Source: Bacillota bacterium
GTDB taxonomy: Bacteria > Bacillota > Dethiobacteria > DTU022
Direction: 5' to 3'
DNA: 64,000 nt
NCBI GenBank assembly: GCA_029782095.1
Contig: JAKOVL010000132.1
Location: 1-64,000, forward strand
Shown here: positions 6,768 through 14,453 of the stretch, piece after piece
How positions within the stretch are numbered: position 1 is the stretch's first letter
Layout: the number at the start of each line of letters is the position of its first letter
Translations under genes and position numbers: made by a program
Notes under the pieces: generated by a model
The model's input: only the letters and a program-made list of their open reading frames with translations
What the model was told of the DNA's origin: nothing
The model's database searches: none

Positions 6768-9233
6768 GTGGGTAAAAAGGTCGTCATTGTGGGCGGTGTA
6801 GCCGGGGGAGCCAGCTGTGCGGCAAGACTGCGGCGGCTAAGCGAAAAAACGGAGATAATCCTGCTGGAGCGGGGAGAGCATATCTCTTACGCCAATTGTG
6901 GTCTTCCCTACTATATTGGCGAGGTGATCAAGGAACGGGAGAAGCTTTTTGTGATGACCCCGGAAAAATTCCGGGACTGGTTTAACGTGGATGTAAGGAT
7001 AAAAAACGAAGCTGTGGCCATAGATCGGGAAGGCCGGCGGGTGGAGGTGCTGGACCACACCACCGGCGAAAAATACTGGGAAAGCTACGACGTTCTCGTC
7101 CTCTCCCCGGGGGCGGCGCCGGTGCGCCCACCCCTGGAGGGCATAGATCACCGGGCCGTATTTACCCTGCGCAGCGTGGCCGACACCGACCGCATCTATG
7201 AGTATATTCGCAGCGAAAAACCGGAAACTGCGGTGGTTGTCGGCGGCGGATTTATCGGCCTGGAGATGGCGGAAAACCTGCATCAACGGGGGATCTCTGT
7301 TTCAATAGTGGAGCTGGCGCCGCAAATACTGCCCAACCTGGACCGGGATATGGCAGCCCTGGCGCAGCAGTATTTGCGTGCCAGGGGTGTTTCCCTCTAC
7401 CTGGGGGACGGTGTTTCCGGTTTTACCGAAGAGCAGGGCGCTCTAATGGTCAACCTGCAGAGCGGGCGCAAGCTCAAGGCCGGCCTGGTGATTCTGGCCA
7501 TCGGGGTCAGGCCGGAAACCACTCTGGCCCGGGAAGCGGGGCTTGAGGTGGGCCGCGGCATCCGGGTTAATGAATTCCTGCAGACTTCGGATCCGCACAT
7601 CTATGCCCTTGGAGACGCCATCGAGGTCAAAGATTTCGTTACGGGCAAGCAAACGGTAATCCCCCTGGCCGGGCCGGCCAATAAACAGGGGCGCATTGTG
7701 GCCAACAACATTGCCGGCCGCCGTGAAAGCTATCACGGCACCCAGGGCACGGCGGTGCTGAAGCTGTTTGAGCTGACGATCGCCAGCACCGGCGCCGGAG
7801 AACGCTCGCTTAAGGAGGCGGGCCTGGAGTACCGCCAGTGCATTGTCCAACCCAACTCCCATGCCGGCTACTACCCCGGAAGCAACCCCATGGTTTTGAA
7901 GCTGCTCTTCGGCCCGCAGGGACAAATTTACGGCGCCCAGGCCCTGGGCTACAGCGGTGTGGATAAACGCATCGATGTCATTGCTGCAGCGCTGCGCTCC
8001 GGCCGTAGTGTCTATGATCTGCAGGCCCTGGAGCTGGCTTATGCCCCGCCTTTTTCCTCGGCTAAAGATCCGGTCAACATGGCCGGTTACGTGGCCGGCA
8101 ATATGCTTCAGGGAGATGTGCACATGATCAGCAGCGCCGAGCTGCTCGCTTTGCCGGAGCAGCACGAGCGGCAAATTGTTGATGTGCGCGAGCCCGATGA
8201 ATTCAACCTTGGCGCTGTTCCCGGGGCAGTAAATATTCCCCTGGGCGAGCTGCGGCGGCGCCTGGAGGAGTTGAACCGGGGTAAAGAGTTAATCGTCTAC
8301 TGCTCGGTGGGGCTGCGTTCTTACCTGGCTGCCAGAATTCTGGTTCAGCACGGGTTTAAGCAAGTGCGCAGCCTGGACGGAGGCTATCGGCTTTACCGGG
8401 CCATGCGCGATGAGCTTGAGCACAAAGAAGGTGAGATAAAGACAGAAGCAAAGCAAAACCAGGGTGCTGCCGCCGCCTCCGGCGGGAGCTCCGAAGAGGT
8501 GGTTAAGCTGGATTGCTGTGGGCTGCAGTGCCCCGGCCCCATTATGCAGGTGTTCAACAAGATCAATGAGCTGCCGCAAGGGGCCCTCCTGGAGGTCTGC
8601 GCCACGGATCCGGGCTTTGTCACCGATATTCAATCCTGGTGCCGGCGCACCGGCAACACCCTGCTGCGCCAGGGACACGACGGCAGGAGCTTCACGGCGC
8701 TTATCCGCAAAGGCGGCGCCGCCTCGGCCGCTGCGGCAGACGCGGCACCGCAGTCGTCCAGCCGGAACGATAAAACCATTGTGGTGTTCAGCGGGGACCT
8801 GGACCGGGCGATAGCCGCCTTTATTATTGCCACCGGTGCCGCCTCCATGGGCCGCAAGGTTACCCTCTTCTTTACCTTCTGGGGGTTGAATGTCCTGCGC
8901 CGGGCAGAGGGGGCGGCGGTGCGCAAACCGTTTATGGACCGCATGTTCGGGGCGATGATGCCCCGGGGCAGCAAAAAATTGGGGTTGTCTCGCATGAATA
9001 TGCTGGGGATGGGGCCCAGACTGATCCGCCGGGTTATGGCCAGTAAAAATGTCGACTCTCTGGAAGCGCTGATAGATCAGGCCCTGGCTGCGGGAGTGCG
9101 CCTGGTCGCCTGCCAGATGTCCATGGAAGTTATGGGTATTACCCGGGAGGAGCTGATTGACGGGGTGGAAGTGGGCGGAGTGGCTTCCTACCTGGATGCC
9201 GCTGAGGAAGCCAATGTCAACCTGTTTATCTAA
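6768..9233 (+). CDS. four-domain CoA-disulfide reductase/rhodanese/TusA/DsrE protein
   Basis: 821 residues, GTG start after TAAGGAGG. Residues 1-445 are an FAD/NAD(P)H disulfide reductase of the CoADR type: GGVAGGASCAARLRR for FAD, C44 in SYANCGLP as the single redox Cys, VVGGGFIGLEMAE for NAD(P)H. About 455-545 is a rhodanese with active-site C512 in YCSVGLRS. About 578-650 is a TusA domain with C588 in LQCPGP. About 667-821 is a DsrE-type domain. The fusion suggests persulfide sulfur is released from low-molecular-weight persulfide or disulfide and relayed along the chain in the cytoplasm. It is controlled with the upstream ArsR gene and followed by a selenocysteine HesB-like gene. Confidence 0.92.
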   Translation: MGKKVVIVGGVAGGASCAARLRRLSEKTEIILLERGEHISYANCGLPYYIGEVIKEREKLFVMTPEKFRDWFNVDVRIKNEAVAIDREGRRVEVLDHTTGEKYWESYDVLVLSPGAAPVRPPLEGIDHRAVFTLRSVADTDRIYEYIRSEKPETAVVVGGGFIGLEMAENLHQRGISVSIVELAPQILPNLDRDMAALAQQYLRARGVSLYLGDGVSGFTEEQGALMVNLQSGRKLKAGLVILAIGVRPETTLAREAGLEVGRGIRVNEFLQTSDPHIYALGDAIEVKDFVTGKQTVIPLAGPANKQGRIVANNIAGRRESYHGTQGTAVLKLFELTIASTGAGERSLKEAGLEYRQCIVQPNSHAGYYPGSNPMVLKLLFGPQGQIYGAQALGYSGVDKRIDVIAAALRSGRSVYDLQALELAYAPPFSSAKDPVNMAGYVAGNMLQGDVHMISSAELLALPEQHERQIVDVREPDEFNLGAVPGAVNIPLGELRRRLEELNRGKELIVYCSVGLRSYLAARILVQHGFKQVRSLDGGYRLYRAMRDELEHKEGEIKTEAKQNQGAAAASGGSSEEVVKLDCCGLQCPGPIMQVFNKINELPQGALLEVCATDPGFVTDIQSWCRRTGNTLLRQGHDGRSFTALIRKGGAASAAAADAAPQSSSRNDKTIVVFSGDLDRAIAAFIIATGAASMGRKVTLFFTFWGLNVLRRAEGAAVRKPFMDRMFGAMMPRGSKKLGLSRMNMLGMGPRLIRRVMASKNVDSLEALIDQALAAGVRLVACQMSMEVMGITREELIDGVEVGGVASYLDAAEEANVNLFI

Positions 9234-9358
9234 AAAATGATATAACTGCACGTGCCTGGCACGTTCAGTTCCGCACCTGCGCCCGGGCTTGCTTAAACCG
9301 GGCGATAGAGGTAAACTAATAGCAACCTTATTACCAAATAGTTAAGGAGGTAAGACAC

Positions 9359-9673
9359 ATGTTTAAAGTTTCTGATACAGCCAGGGACAAATTTAAAGAA
9401 ATTTTGGCCCAGGAAGGCAAAGAAGATGCTTACATCCGCATCTATATCAGCGGGGTGGGGTGAGGCGGGCCGAGGTTCGGCCTGGCTCTGGAAGAGTCAG
9501 TTCAAGATGGCAAAGATCTGGTTGATGAATTCGCCGGTTTAAAAATCGTCTACGATAAGAATATCGAGCCCCACCTGGCGGGCAAGATTATCGATTATCA
9601 CACCGGCATCCGGGAAGGCTTCAGCATAACCCCTGAGGGGGGCGGCACCAGCTGCGGCGATTGCAGCTGTTAA
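9359..9673 (+). CDS. HesB-like selenoprotein (in-frame UGA = Sec35)
   Basis: ATG at 9359 follows AAGGAGG. The frame is open for 104 residues to TAA at 9671-9673 if the single TGA at 9461-9463 is read as selenocysteine. The context, GVG-U-GGPRFGLALEE, is the conserved IscA/HesB site where Cys normally sits in GCGGPxFGL, and the C-terminus TSCGDCSC is typical of these short HesB-like proteins. A stem-loop starts 5 bases after the UGA: stem 9466-9473/9477-9484 with a GGU loop, as expected for a bacterial SECIS. HesB-like proteins of this kind are known selenoproteins; their job is not firmly established. The gene follows the sulfur-relay fusion. Confidence 0.9.
9464..9485 (+). promoter_or_regulatory. 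bacterial SECIS element of the HesB-like gene
   Basis: GGCCGA-GGT-TCGGCC hairpin (8 bp with the outer G-U and C-G pairs), immediately downstream of the UGA and inside the reading frame. A GGU apical loop is the SelB recognition feature known from E. coli SECIS elements. Confidence 0.75.
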
Positions 9674-9752
9674 ATGGGAAGTGAGATGTGAGAGGTTGGA
9701 AGTGAGAACCTTAATTTCCGACCCGGGAGCGCCTACACTGTAACGGCACATT

Positions 9753-9794
9753 GGCGGGGGCTGCAGCTTGCAGCCCCCGCTGCCATTTTTTTTT
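9753..9794 (+). terminator. Rho-independent terminator after the HesB-like gene
   Basis: 12-bp stem GCGGGGGCTGCA / TGCAGCCCCCGC with a GCT loop, followed by TGCCA and a run of nine T. The T run supports the plus direction. Confidence 0.85.
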
Positions 9795-9819
9795 CGTTAA
9801 AGAGGGCAGGTTCATTGCA

Positions 9820-10052
9820 TCAGCCTCCGGCCACCCGGGGATAGACTACAATAGCCTCGCCTCCCTTCAGCGGGTAGTGCCAGTCCCTTTTCAAACCGTT
9901 CACGGTGATAAAGGAAACAGAGGAGGCGGGAATGCCCAGTTCATGGAGCAGTTCATTCAAGGTGCATCTTTCTGCCGCCAGTTCATACTTAAAACCCCGG
10001 CTGATTTGCCGTATTTTTGCAGCGGTCCCTGCAGCTTTAGCTGGATGATCAT
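9820..10052 (-). pseudogene. MoaD/ThiS-type sulfur carrier gene with a frameshift
   Basis: A clear MoaD-like protein needs two frames. The start ATG 10052 (Shine-Dalgarno GAGAGGAAA, overlapping the upstream stop as ATGA) gives MIIQLKLQGPLQKYGKSAG. The body, YELAAERCTLNELLHELGIP to YPRVAGG with the C-terminal Gly-Gly, is in the -1 frame. The switch falls in GGGGTTTTAAG (9989-10000). Joined, the product would be about 77 residues, normal for MoaD. MoaD supplies sulfur for molybdopterin/tungstopterin, which fits an operon encoding AOR. It may be a true frameshift mutation, recoding, or a sequence error in the homopolymer. Confidence 0.72.
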
Positions 10053-10198
10053 GATTCCGTTTCCTCTCTAGAACCTGGCCCAAAATCATCCACTTTAATG
10101 CGCCGCCGCATTTCAGCCGCATATATGGCAAAAGTGATTAACGGGCCGATGATCAGGATTGCTCCGGCCGCGTAAACAGCTATATCCCATCCGGTCAT
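10049..10198 (-). CDS. 49-residue single-pass membrane protein of the AOR operon
   Basis: The ATG directly abuts the symporter's TAA, with GGAGGTGGG upstream inside the symporter gene, and its TGA overlaps the next ATG (ATGA). Translation: MTGWDIAVYAAGAILIIGP and on, one hydrophobic helix (about 6-28), then EMRRRIKV and an acidic tail. Tight coupling on both sides supports a real gene. It resembles in position and size the small accessory subunits encoded beside some sodium:solute symporters (inference); no family was recognised from sequence. Confidence 0.75.
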   Translation of the reverse strand: MTGWDIAVYAAGAILIIGPLITFAIYAAEMRRRIKVDDFGPGSREETES

Positions 10199-11743
10199 TT
10201 ATCCCACCTCCCTGGCCGGCGCATTGCTCCTGGCGTCGTCTTTGCCAAAGATCAAGCCGATAATAAAAGCCAGGATGACAAAGGGAGGAATCAGGAAGAT
10301 TCCGTATTCCTGCCACAGCTCAAAAGTCCGGCCGAAAAGATTTAATTCGATCACCATGGTTTCCCACTCTTCCGAGAAGTAGCCGGCCACTGTAATCAAG
10401 ACATAGTAGCCGATTGTCCCGAAGAAGCCCACTGCCGTGGCCAGGGTGCCGCTGAGGCTGGTTTTCTTCAGTTTTTTCAGAAATACCGCTGCGTAAAGGG
10501 GGATCAGCACCGTGTTGATAATGATGCTGGCTTGAAAGACCCATACGCCCATGATCCGTTCAAAGTAGAAGGCAAGGCCCACGGAGATGGCCGCCGAGAT
10601 CAGCACGGCCCGCTTCGTATAGGCAACCAGCTTGTCTTGGCTTAGATCCGGTTTAAAGATCGGGCGGTAGATATCATAGACCAGGTTGCCCGAGGAAACG
10701 AGAAAGTAGGAGTCTGAGGTGGACATGGCCGCCGCCACCACCCCGGCCAGGAAGAGGCCGATAAAACCTCCAGGAATATATTTCATCACCACGGCGATGA
10801 GGGCCTGGTTGGCGTGCGGTTCTTCCATCAGCCCGAGACCAACCACGGCCACCGCGGTCAGGCCGAGCATGCAGCAGGCAAACTCGTAGGCTGTCCAGAT
10901 CGGAGTGCTGATCAAAAGGGCGTTGCGCGCCTCCTTGGGTGTACGGGAGGCAAATATTCTCTGCAGAAAGGCTGGCTCGCAGAGGACCGCCAGCGAAGTT
11001 AAGGCGTAGGCGGCGATAACCCCTGCCGTAAGGTAGCCCCCGGAAGGGGAAAAGTAGTACCATGGGTCCTCGCCCAGGTATGCGGCTATCCCGGCGTGCA
11101 CCGCGGAATAACCGCCCAAATCAGCCCAGCATAGAATTAAGGCTATGCCCAGTGTGACCGCCATCACCAGAAACTGTATCATATCGGTAGTAGCAACCGC
11201 CCACAGCCCGCCGGTATAGGTATAACCGACAACGATCACTGCTGCAATAAGCACGCCCAGCCAGAAAGGCATCTTAAAAATCAGGGCAAAGATAAAGCCC
11301 ATGCCCATCATTTCCATGGCATTGGTTGAATAAAAGAAGGAGCTTAAGGCCGAAACTACCCGCGGAAATTTGCCATAGTTGTCTCCGATAATATCGACAA
11401 AGGTATTGCTGTTCAGTTCACGGAATTTAGGAGCCAGGAAAGCGATGATTATATACATGCCCGTGTATGGAAGGGCATAGGCGAAGAATCCGGTGACCCC
11501 CTCAAAGAACCCGATTTCTGATGTTCCGAAGAGAGTGTCAAGGCCAAAAAAAGTTGAGACCAGGGTCCCGACCAGCAGGGGCATGGTGAGCCCTTTTGAG
11601 GCTAGAAAATAATCTTCGAAATTCTTGTTTTTATTCCTGAAAAACAGGCCCACATAGATCATACCCGCCAGGTAAGCGATTATGATGACCCAGTCAATCC
11701 ACGATAGGGCTATGCTGATGCTAATATCTTCCACCGCCCACAT
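10199..11743 (-). CDS. sodium:solute symporter (SSS family)
   Basis: 514 residues, start ATG preceded by AAAGGTGGTGA. A polytopic protein of about 13 helices with SSS features: SWIDWVIIIAYLAGMIYVGLFF at helix 1, the NFEDYFLASKGL loop, then helix 2 with LVSTFFGLDTLFG. Members couple sodium entry to uptake of sugars, amino acids or carboxylates; the substrate cannot be read from sequence. Placement directly after the aldehyde oxidoreductase gene and before a 49-residue partner suggests import of a compound handled by AOR, for example an organic acid (inference). Confidence 0.9.
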   Translation of the reverse strand: MWAVEDISISIALSWIDWVIIIAYLAGMIYVGLFFRNKNKNFEDYFLASKGLTMPLLVGTLVSTFFGLDTLFGTSEIGFFEGVTGFFAYALPYTGMYIIIAFLAPKFRELNSNTFVDIIGDNYGKFPRVVSALSSFFYSTNAMEMMGMGFIFALIFKMPFWLGVLIAAVIVVGYTYTGGLWAVATTDMIQFLVMAVTLGIALILCWADLGGYSAVHAGIAAYLGEDPWYYFSPSGGYLTAGVIAAYALTSLAVLCEPAFLQRIFASRTPKEARNALLISTPIWTAYEFACCMLGLTAVAVVGLGLMEEPHANQALIAVVMKYIPGGFIGLFLAGVVAAAMSTSDSYFLVSSGNLVYDIYRPIFKPDLSQDKLVAYTKRAVLISAAISVGLAFYFERIMGVWVFQASIIINTVLIPLYAAVFLKKLKKTSLSGTLATAVGFFGTIGYYVLITVAGYFSEEWETMVIELNLFGRTFELWQEYGIFLIPPFVILAFIIGLIFGKDDARSNAPAREVG

Positions 11744-11846
11744 TCACCACCTTTAAATTAATTGGGCCCGGCATCAGATGCGGCCCGCAGCAGCTTTCCA
11801 ATGACGTGCAGTTCCTGGCTCTATCCATCAACTACAGAAAACTCCT

Positions 11847-13616
11847 CTAGCCCGCATCCCTCCTACAGTCCCAGCTCACTTTTTTTGACTCGGTTACCCT
11901 GCCGTTTTGATCCCAACCCCGAACGGTGTAATATTCTGAGAGCATCTTTTCATATTCTTCTTTTGGCAGCAGTTTGCCTGCGGTGGGGCCGGCGGTCAGC
12001 TTATCGGCATAAATCCGCTCCGGCAGGTAGTCATCACGGCGCGCAAACCCTTCCCGCTGGTTGAACAGCCGGGCTAAGTTGGTAATGCGCTCACCTATGG
12101 TTTTCAACTCCTCCGCTTCTACCGGGCGGCCGAGAAACATGGTGAGGATTTCAGCCTGCCGCTCCAGGCTCAGCGCCCAGAAATCGCAGAATATGGCGGA
12201 ATACTTAACGGCGTTCTCATCCTGCAGGCTCTTCACTATCTCTGCTTTGCCTTCTATGGTAAAGGGATCGAGATCGCCGAAAACCTCCATGGCAGCGGGC
12301 CAGCCGCGCATGTGGCAGGCGCCCCGGTCGGCGGTGCCGTAGGCCAGGCCCATGCCCCAGGAGCCGCGCGGTTCATAGCCGGGCATTTCCAGCCCCTTTA
12401 CCTGCATGGCAAAGTTTTTTCCACCGTACTTTTCCGCCAGGGCGCGCACGCCCAGGGCCAGCTCCGCCCCGATGCCCTCCCGCCTGGCGATCAGCGCGGG
12501 CAATTCCAGGTATTTTTGCACTTCGCCAAAGCGGATGCCGAAATCATGCACCCCTTTTTCTGTCATCTCCATGGCGTAAGCTGCAACGTTTCCGGCGGAG
12601 ATGGTATCCAGGCCGAAGTCATCGCAAAGGCGGTTAAACTCAATCACTGCCTCCAGGTCGCCGATGCCGCAGTTGGAGCTGCACAGGGCCAGGGTTTCAT
12701 ACTCGGGGCCCTCCACAACGGCCTTGCCCAGGCGGACATAGTTGCCACAGGCCAGGCTGCAGGAGAAACAGGCCTTTTTCGCCTGTAGCGCTTTTCGCAC
12801 CGCCTCCGCGTTTATCTTCGCATAATCCTCGAAGGTGCCTTCCTGAAAATTGCGTGTGGGCAGGATTCCCGTGGACTGGCATAAGTCGACGAGCATGGGG
12901 GTGCCATCGGTATAGGCCCACATGTTATTGTCGCTCATGGTGTCTTCGCGGCGGATTCTGTTCAGCGCCGCCATTACCTTTCGGATTTGGGGCACCTTAA
13001 TGCCGCCGCTTCCCCTCACTGCCACCGCTTTTAAATTTTTGGAACCCATCACCGCGCCGATGCCGCCCCGGCCGGCCTGGCGGTAAAGTTCGCTGTTAAT
13101 GCAGGCCATGGGAACCAGGTTTTCACCGGCCTGCCCGATCACCAGAAACTTGTAGCCGGGCATGGTTTCCTGCAGGGATAGCTCCGTTTCATGGGATCCC
13201 TTGCCCCAGTAGGGTGTTGCGTCGCGCAGCTTCACTGTCTTATCATCGATGCATAAGATGACCGGTTGTCCTGCTTTTCCCTCGATTATCAGCGCATCAA
13301 AGCCGGCGTATTTGAGTTCTGGGGCAAAGCGGCCGCCGATGGAGCAGTCAAGAATAGTGCCGGTGGCCGGCGACTTGGCCGCCACCGCCAGCTTGCCCGA
13401 GTTGGGGACAATGGTGCCGGTGAGCGGTCCGGTCATCAAGATCAGCTTGTTTTCCGGGGAAAGGGGGTCGATGCCGGGAGAAAGTTCTTCGTAGAGGTAC
13501 TTGATGCTCAAACCTTTTCCTCCCAGGTAATCCCGGGCCCATTTTTCATTCAAAGGTTCCCTTTGCACTTTCCCGTTATTTAAATTAACGCGCAATAATT
13601 GGCCGGTGTAGGACAT
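11847..13616 (-). CDS. aor: aldehyde:ferredoxin oxidoreductase (tungstopterin enzyme)
   Basis: 589 residues, the usual AOR length. It interconverts aldehydes and carboxylic acids using ferredoxin, with a tungsten bis-pterin and one [4Fe-4S] cluster in the cytoplasm. Visible: the N-terminal MSYTGQLLRVNL and DYLGGKGL typical of the family; PGTGTILDCSIGGRFAPELK-like pterin region; cluster cysteines C283, C286, C290 (CFSCSLACG) and C331 (NRLCDDFGLDT). Its start codon overlaps the stop of the upstream ferredoxin (TAATG), so the two are translationally coupled and the ferredoxin is the likely electron partner. A MoaD-like gene lies at the operon's end. Confidence 0.95.
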   Translation of the reverse strand: MSYTGQLLRVNLNNGKVQREPLNEKWARDYLGGKGLSIKYLYEELSPGIDPLSPENKLILMTGPLTGTIVPNSGKLAVAAKSPATGTILDCSIGGRFAPELKYAGFDALIIEGKAGQPVILCIDDKTVKLRDATPYWGKGSHETELSLQETMPGYKFLVIGQAGENLVPMACINSELYRQAGRGGIGAVMGSKNLKAVAVRGSGGIKVPQIRKVMAALNRIRREDTMSDNNMWAYTDGTPMLVDLCQSTGILPTRNFQEGTFEDYAKINAEAVRKALQAKKACFSCSLACGNYVRLGKAVVEGPEYETLALCSSNCGIGDLEAVIEFNRLCDDFGLDTISAGNVAAYAMEMTEKGVHDFGIRFGEVQKYLELPALIARREGIGAELALGVRALAEKYGGKNFAMQVKGLEMPGYEPRGSWGMGLAYGTADRGACHMRGWPAAMEVFGDLDPFTIEGKAEIVKSLQDENAVKYSAIFCDFWALSLERQAEILTMFLGRPVEAEELKTIGERITNLARLFNQREGFARRDDYLPERIYADKLTAGPTAGKLLPKEEYEKMLSEYYTVRGWDQNGRVTESKKVSWDCRRDAG

Positions 13617-14017
13617 TAGTGGCTTACCTCCTCAAAGGTCAGGGCACCGGTGGGGCACCAGCTGGCACAGATGCGGCATTGCACGCACACGCCCACACCC
13701 TCTTTTTTCTGGACAATAACCCCGTTGGGGCAAACACTGACGCAGAGACCACAATCGGTGCATAGTCCCCGGTTATAGGTTAGGCGTCCCTTTTTTTCCT
13801 GGATGGCGCCTGTGGGGCAGGCCCTGACGCAGGCCAGATCGAGGTTGCAAGTATAACCTTTTACTTCAAGGCCGTCCTTGGTATAGTGGGAAGAAATTCT
13901 CAGCCGGGCCAGCCGCGGGCTAAACAGGCCTTCATTTTGCCCGCTGCAGGCCAGCTGGCATAGATTGCAGCCTATGCATTTTTCGGGATGAAATGTTAGT
14001 GCTTTCAGTGCTTTCAA
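13616..14017 (-). CDS. polyferredoxin-type iron-sulfur protein of the AOR operon
   Basis: 133 residues with cysteine motifs for several [4Fe-4S] clusters: CIGCNLCQLAC near the N-terminus, CNLDLACVRACP, CTDCGLCVSVCP and CVQCRICASWCP. It is of the 4Fe-4S dicluster type that accompanies AOR and carries electrons between AOR and the cell's ferredoxin or NADH pool. First gene of the operon, about 130 bases behind a sigma-54-type promoter; its stop overlaps the AOR start codon. Confidence 0.9.
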   Translation of the reverse strand: MKALKALTFHPEKCIGCNLCQLACSGQNEGLFSPRLARLRISSHYTKDGLEVKGYTCNLDLACVRACPTGAIQEKKGRLTYNRGLCTDCGLCVSVCPNGVIVQKKEGVGVCVQCRICASWCPTGALTFEEVSH

Positions 14018-14091
14018 TAAAACTACACTCCTATCAAAAGGCGCAACGATTAACTTTCGCCGTGAAAATTATAATACCTTCTTTAGGGCCG

Positions 14092-14148
14092 CCAGGGTCG
14101 GTGAAAATATGTTCAATGGCAGGCGTTGCTGCACGAAAAAGACCCTGG
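14092..14148 (-). promoter_or_regulatory. inverted repeat in the AOR operon leader
   Basis: CCAGGGTC (14092-14099) and GACCCTGG (14141-14148), 8-bp perfect arms 41 bases apart, just downstream of the predicted sigma-54 start point. It could fold in the 5' leader RNA; function unknown. Confidence 0.4.
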
Positions 14149-14160
14149 TCTAGAATACTT

Positions 14161-14178
14161 TTGCAAAATCAATGCCAA
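14161..14178 (-). promoter_or_regulatory. sigma-54 (-24/-12) promoter of the AOR operon
   Basis: On the minus strand: TTGGCATTGATTTTGCAA, with GG and GC exactly 10 bases apart as in the TGGCAC-N5-TTGCA consensus. About 40 bases further upstream lies the perfect palindrome AAAACCGGTTTT (14216-14227), a possible site for an enhancer-binding protein. No such activator gene is in the window. Confidence 0.65.
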
Positions 14179-14269
14179 CATTTTATGAATTTAGAAGCAG
14201 TTGGCTTTGGCCGTTAAAACCGGTTTTTAGACTTTAAGAAGGCTGCCTCCTTCCTGTAATTGACAAGAC

Positions 14270-14317
14270 CGGGGCAGCCGGGTTAGAGCGCAGTGCCGGC
14301 TGCCCTTCCTTTAGGTG
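14270..14317 (+). terminator. GC-rich hairpin with T-rich tail, orientation uncertain
   Basis: GGGCAGCCGG and CCGGCTGCCC arms around a 14-base loop, followed on the plus strand by TTCCTTT. It lies in the divergent region between the AOR operon and the spermidine synthase gene; it may be an attenuator for the latter, with TTGACA (14258-14263) just upstream. Confidence 0.45.
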
Positions 14318-14453
14318 CTCCGTCATACTCAGTCAGGCCCGGCTTCATTTATTCCCGGAAAAGGTGTATCATGGTAAGTAGCAGCTATGCCGCACCGTGT
14401 AGATGTTATTGAGCAGCCAGGGTGCCATTATTTCAAGAAGGAGGTTGACAGTC

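Noticed and set aside
9249-9263. ACGTGCCTGGCACGT palindrome after the sulfur-relay gene as a terminator
   Set aside because: No T-run follows and the HesB-like gene downstream probably belongs to the same transcript.
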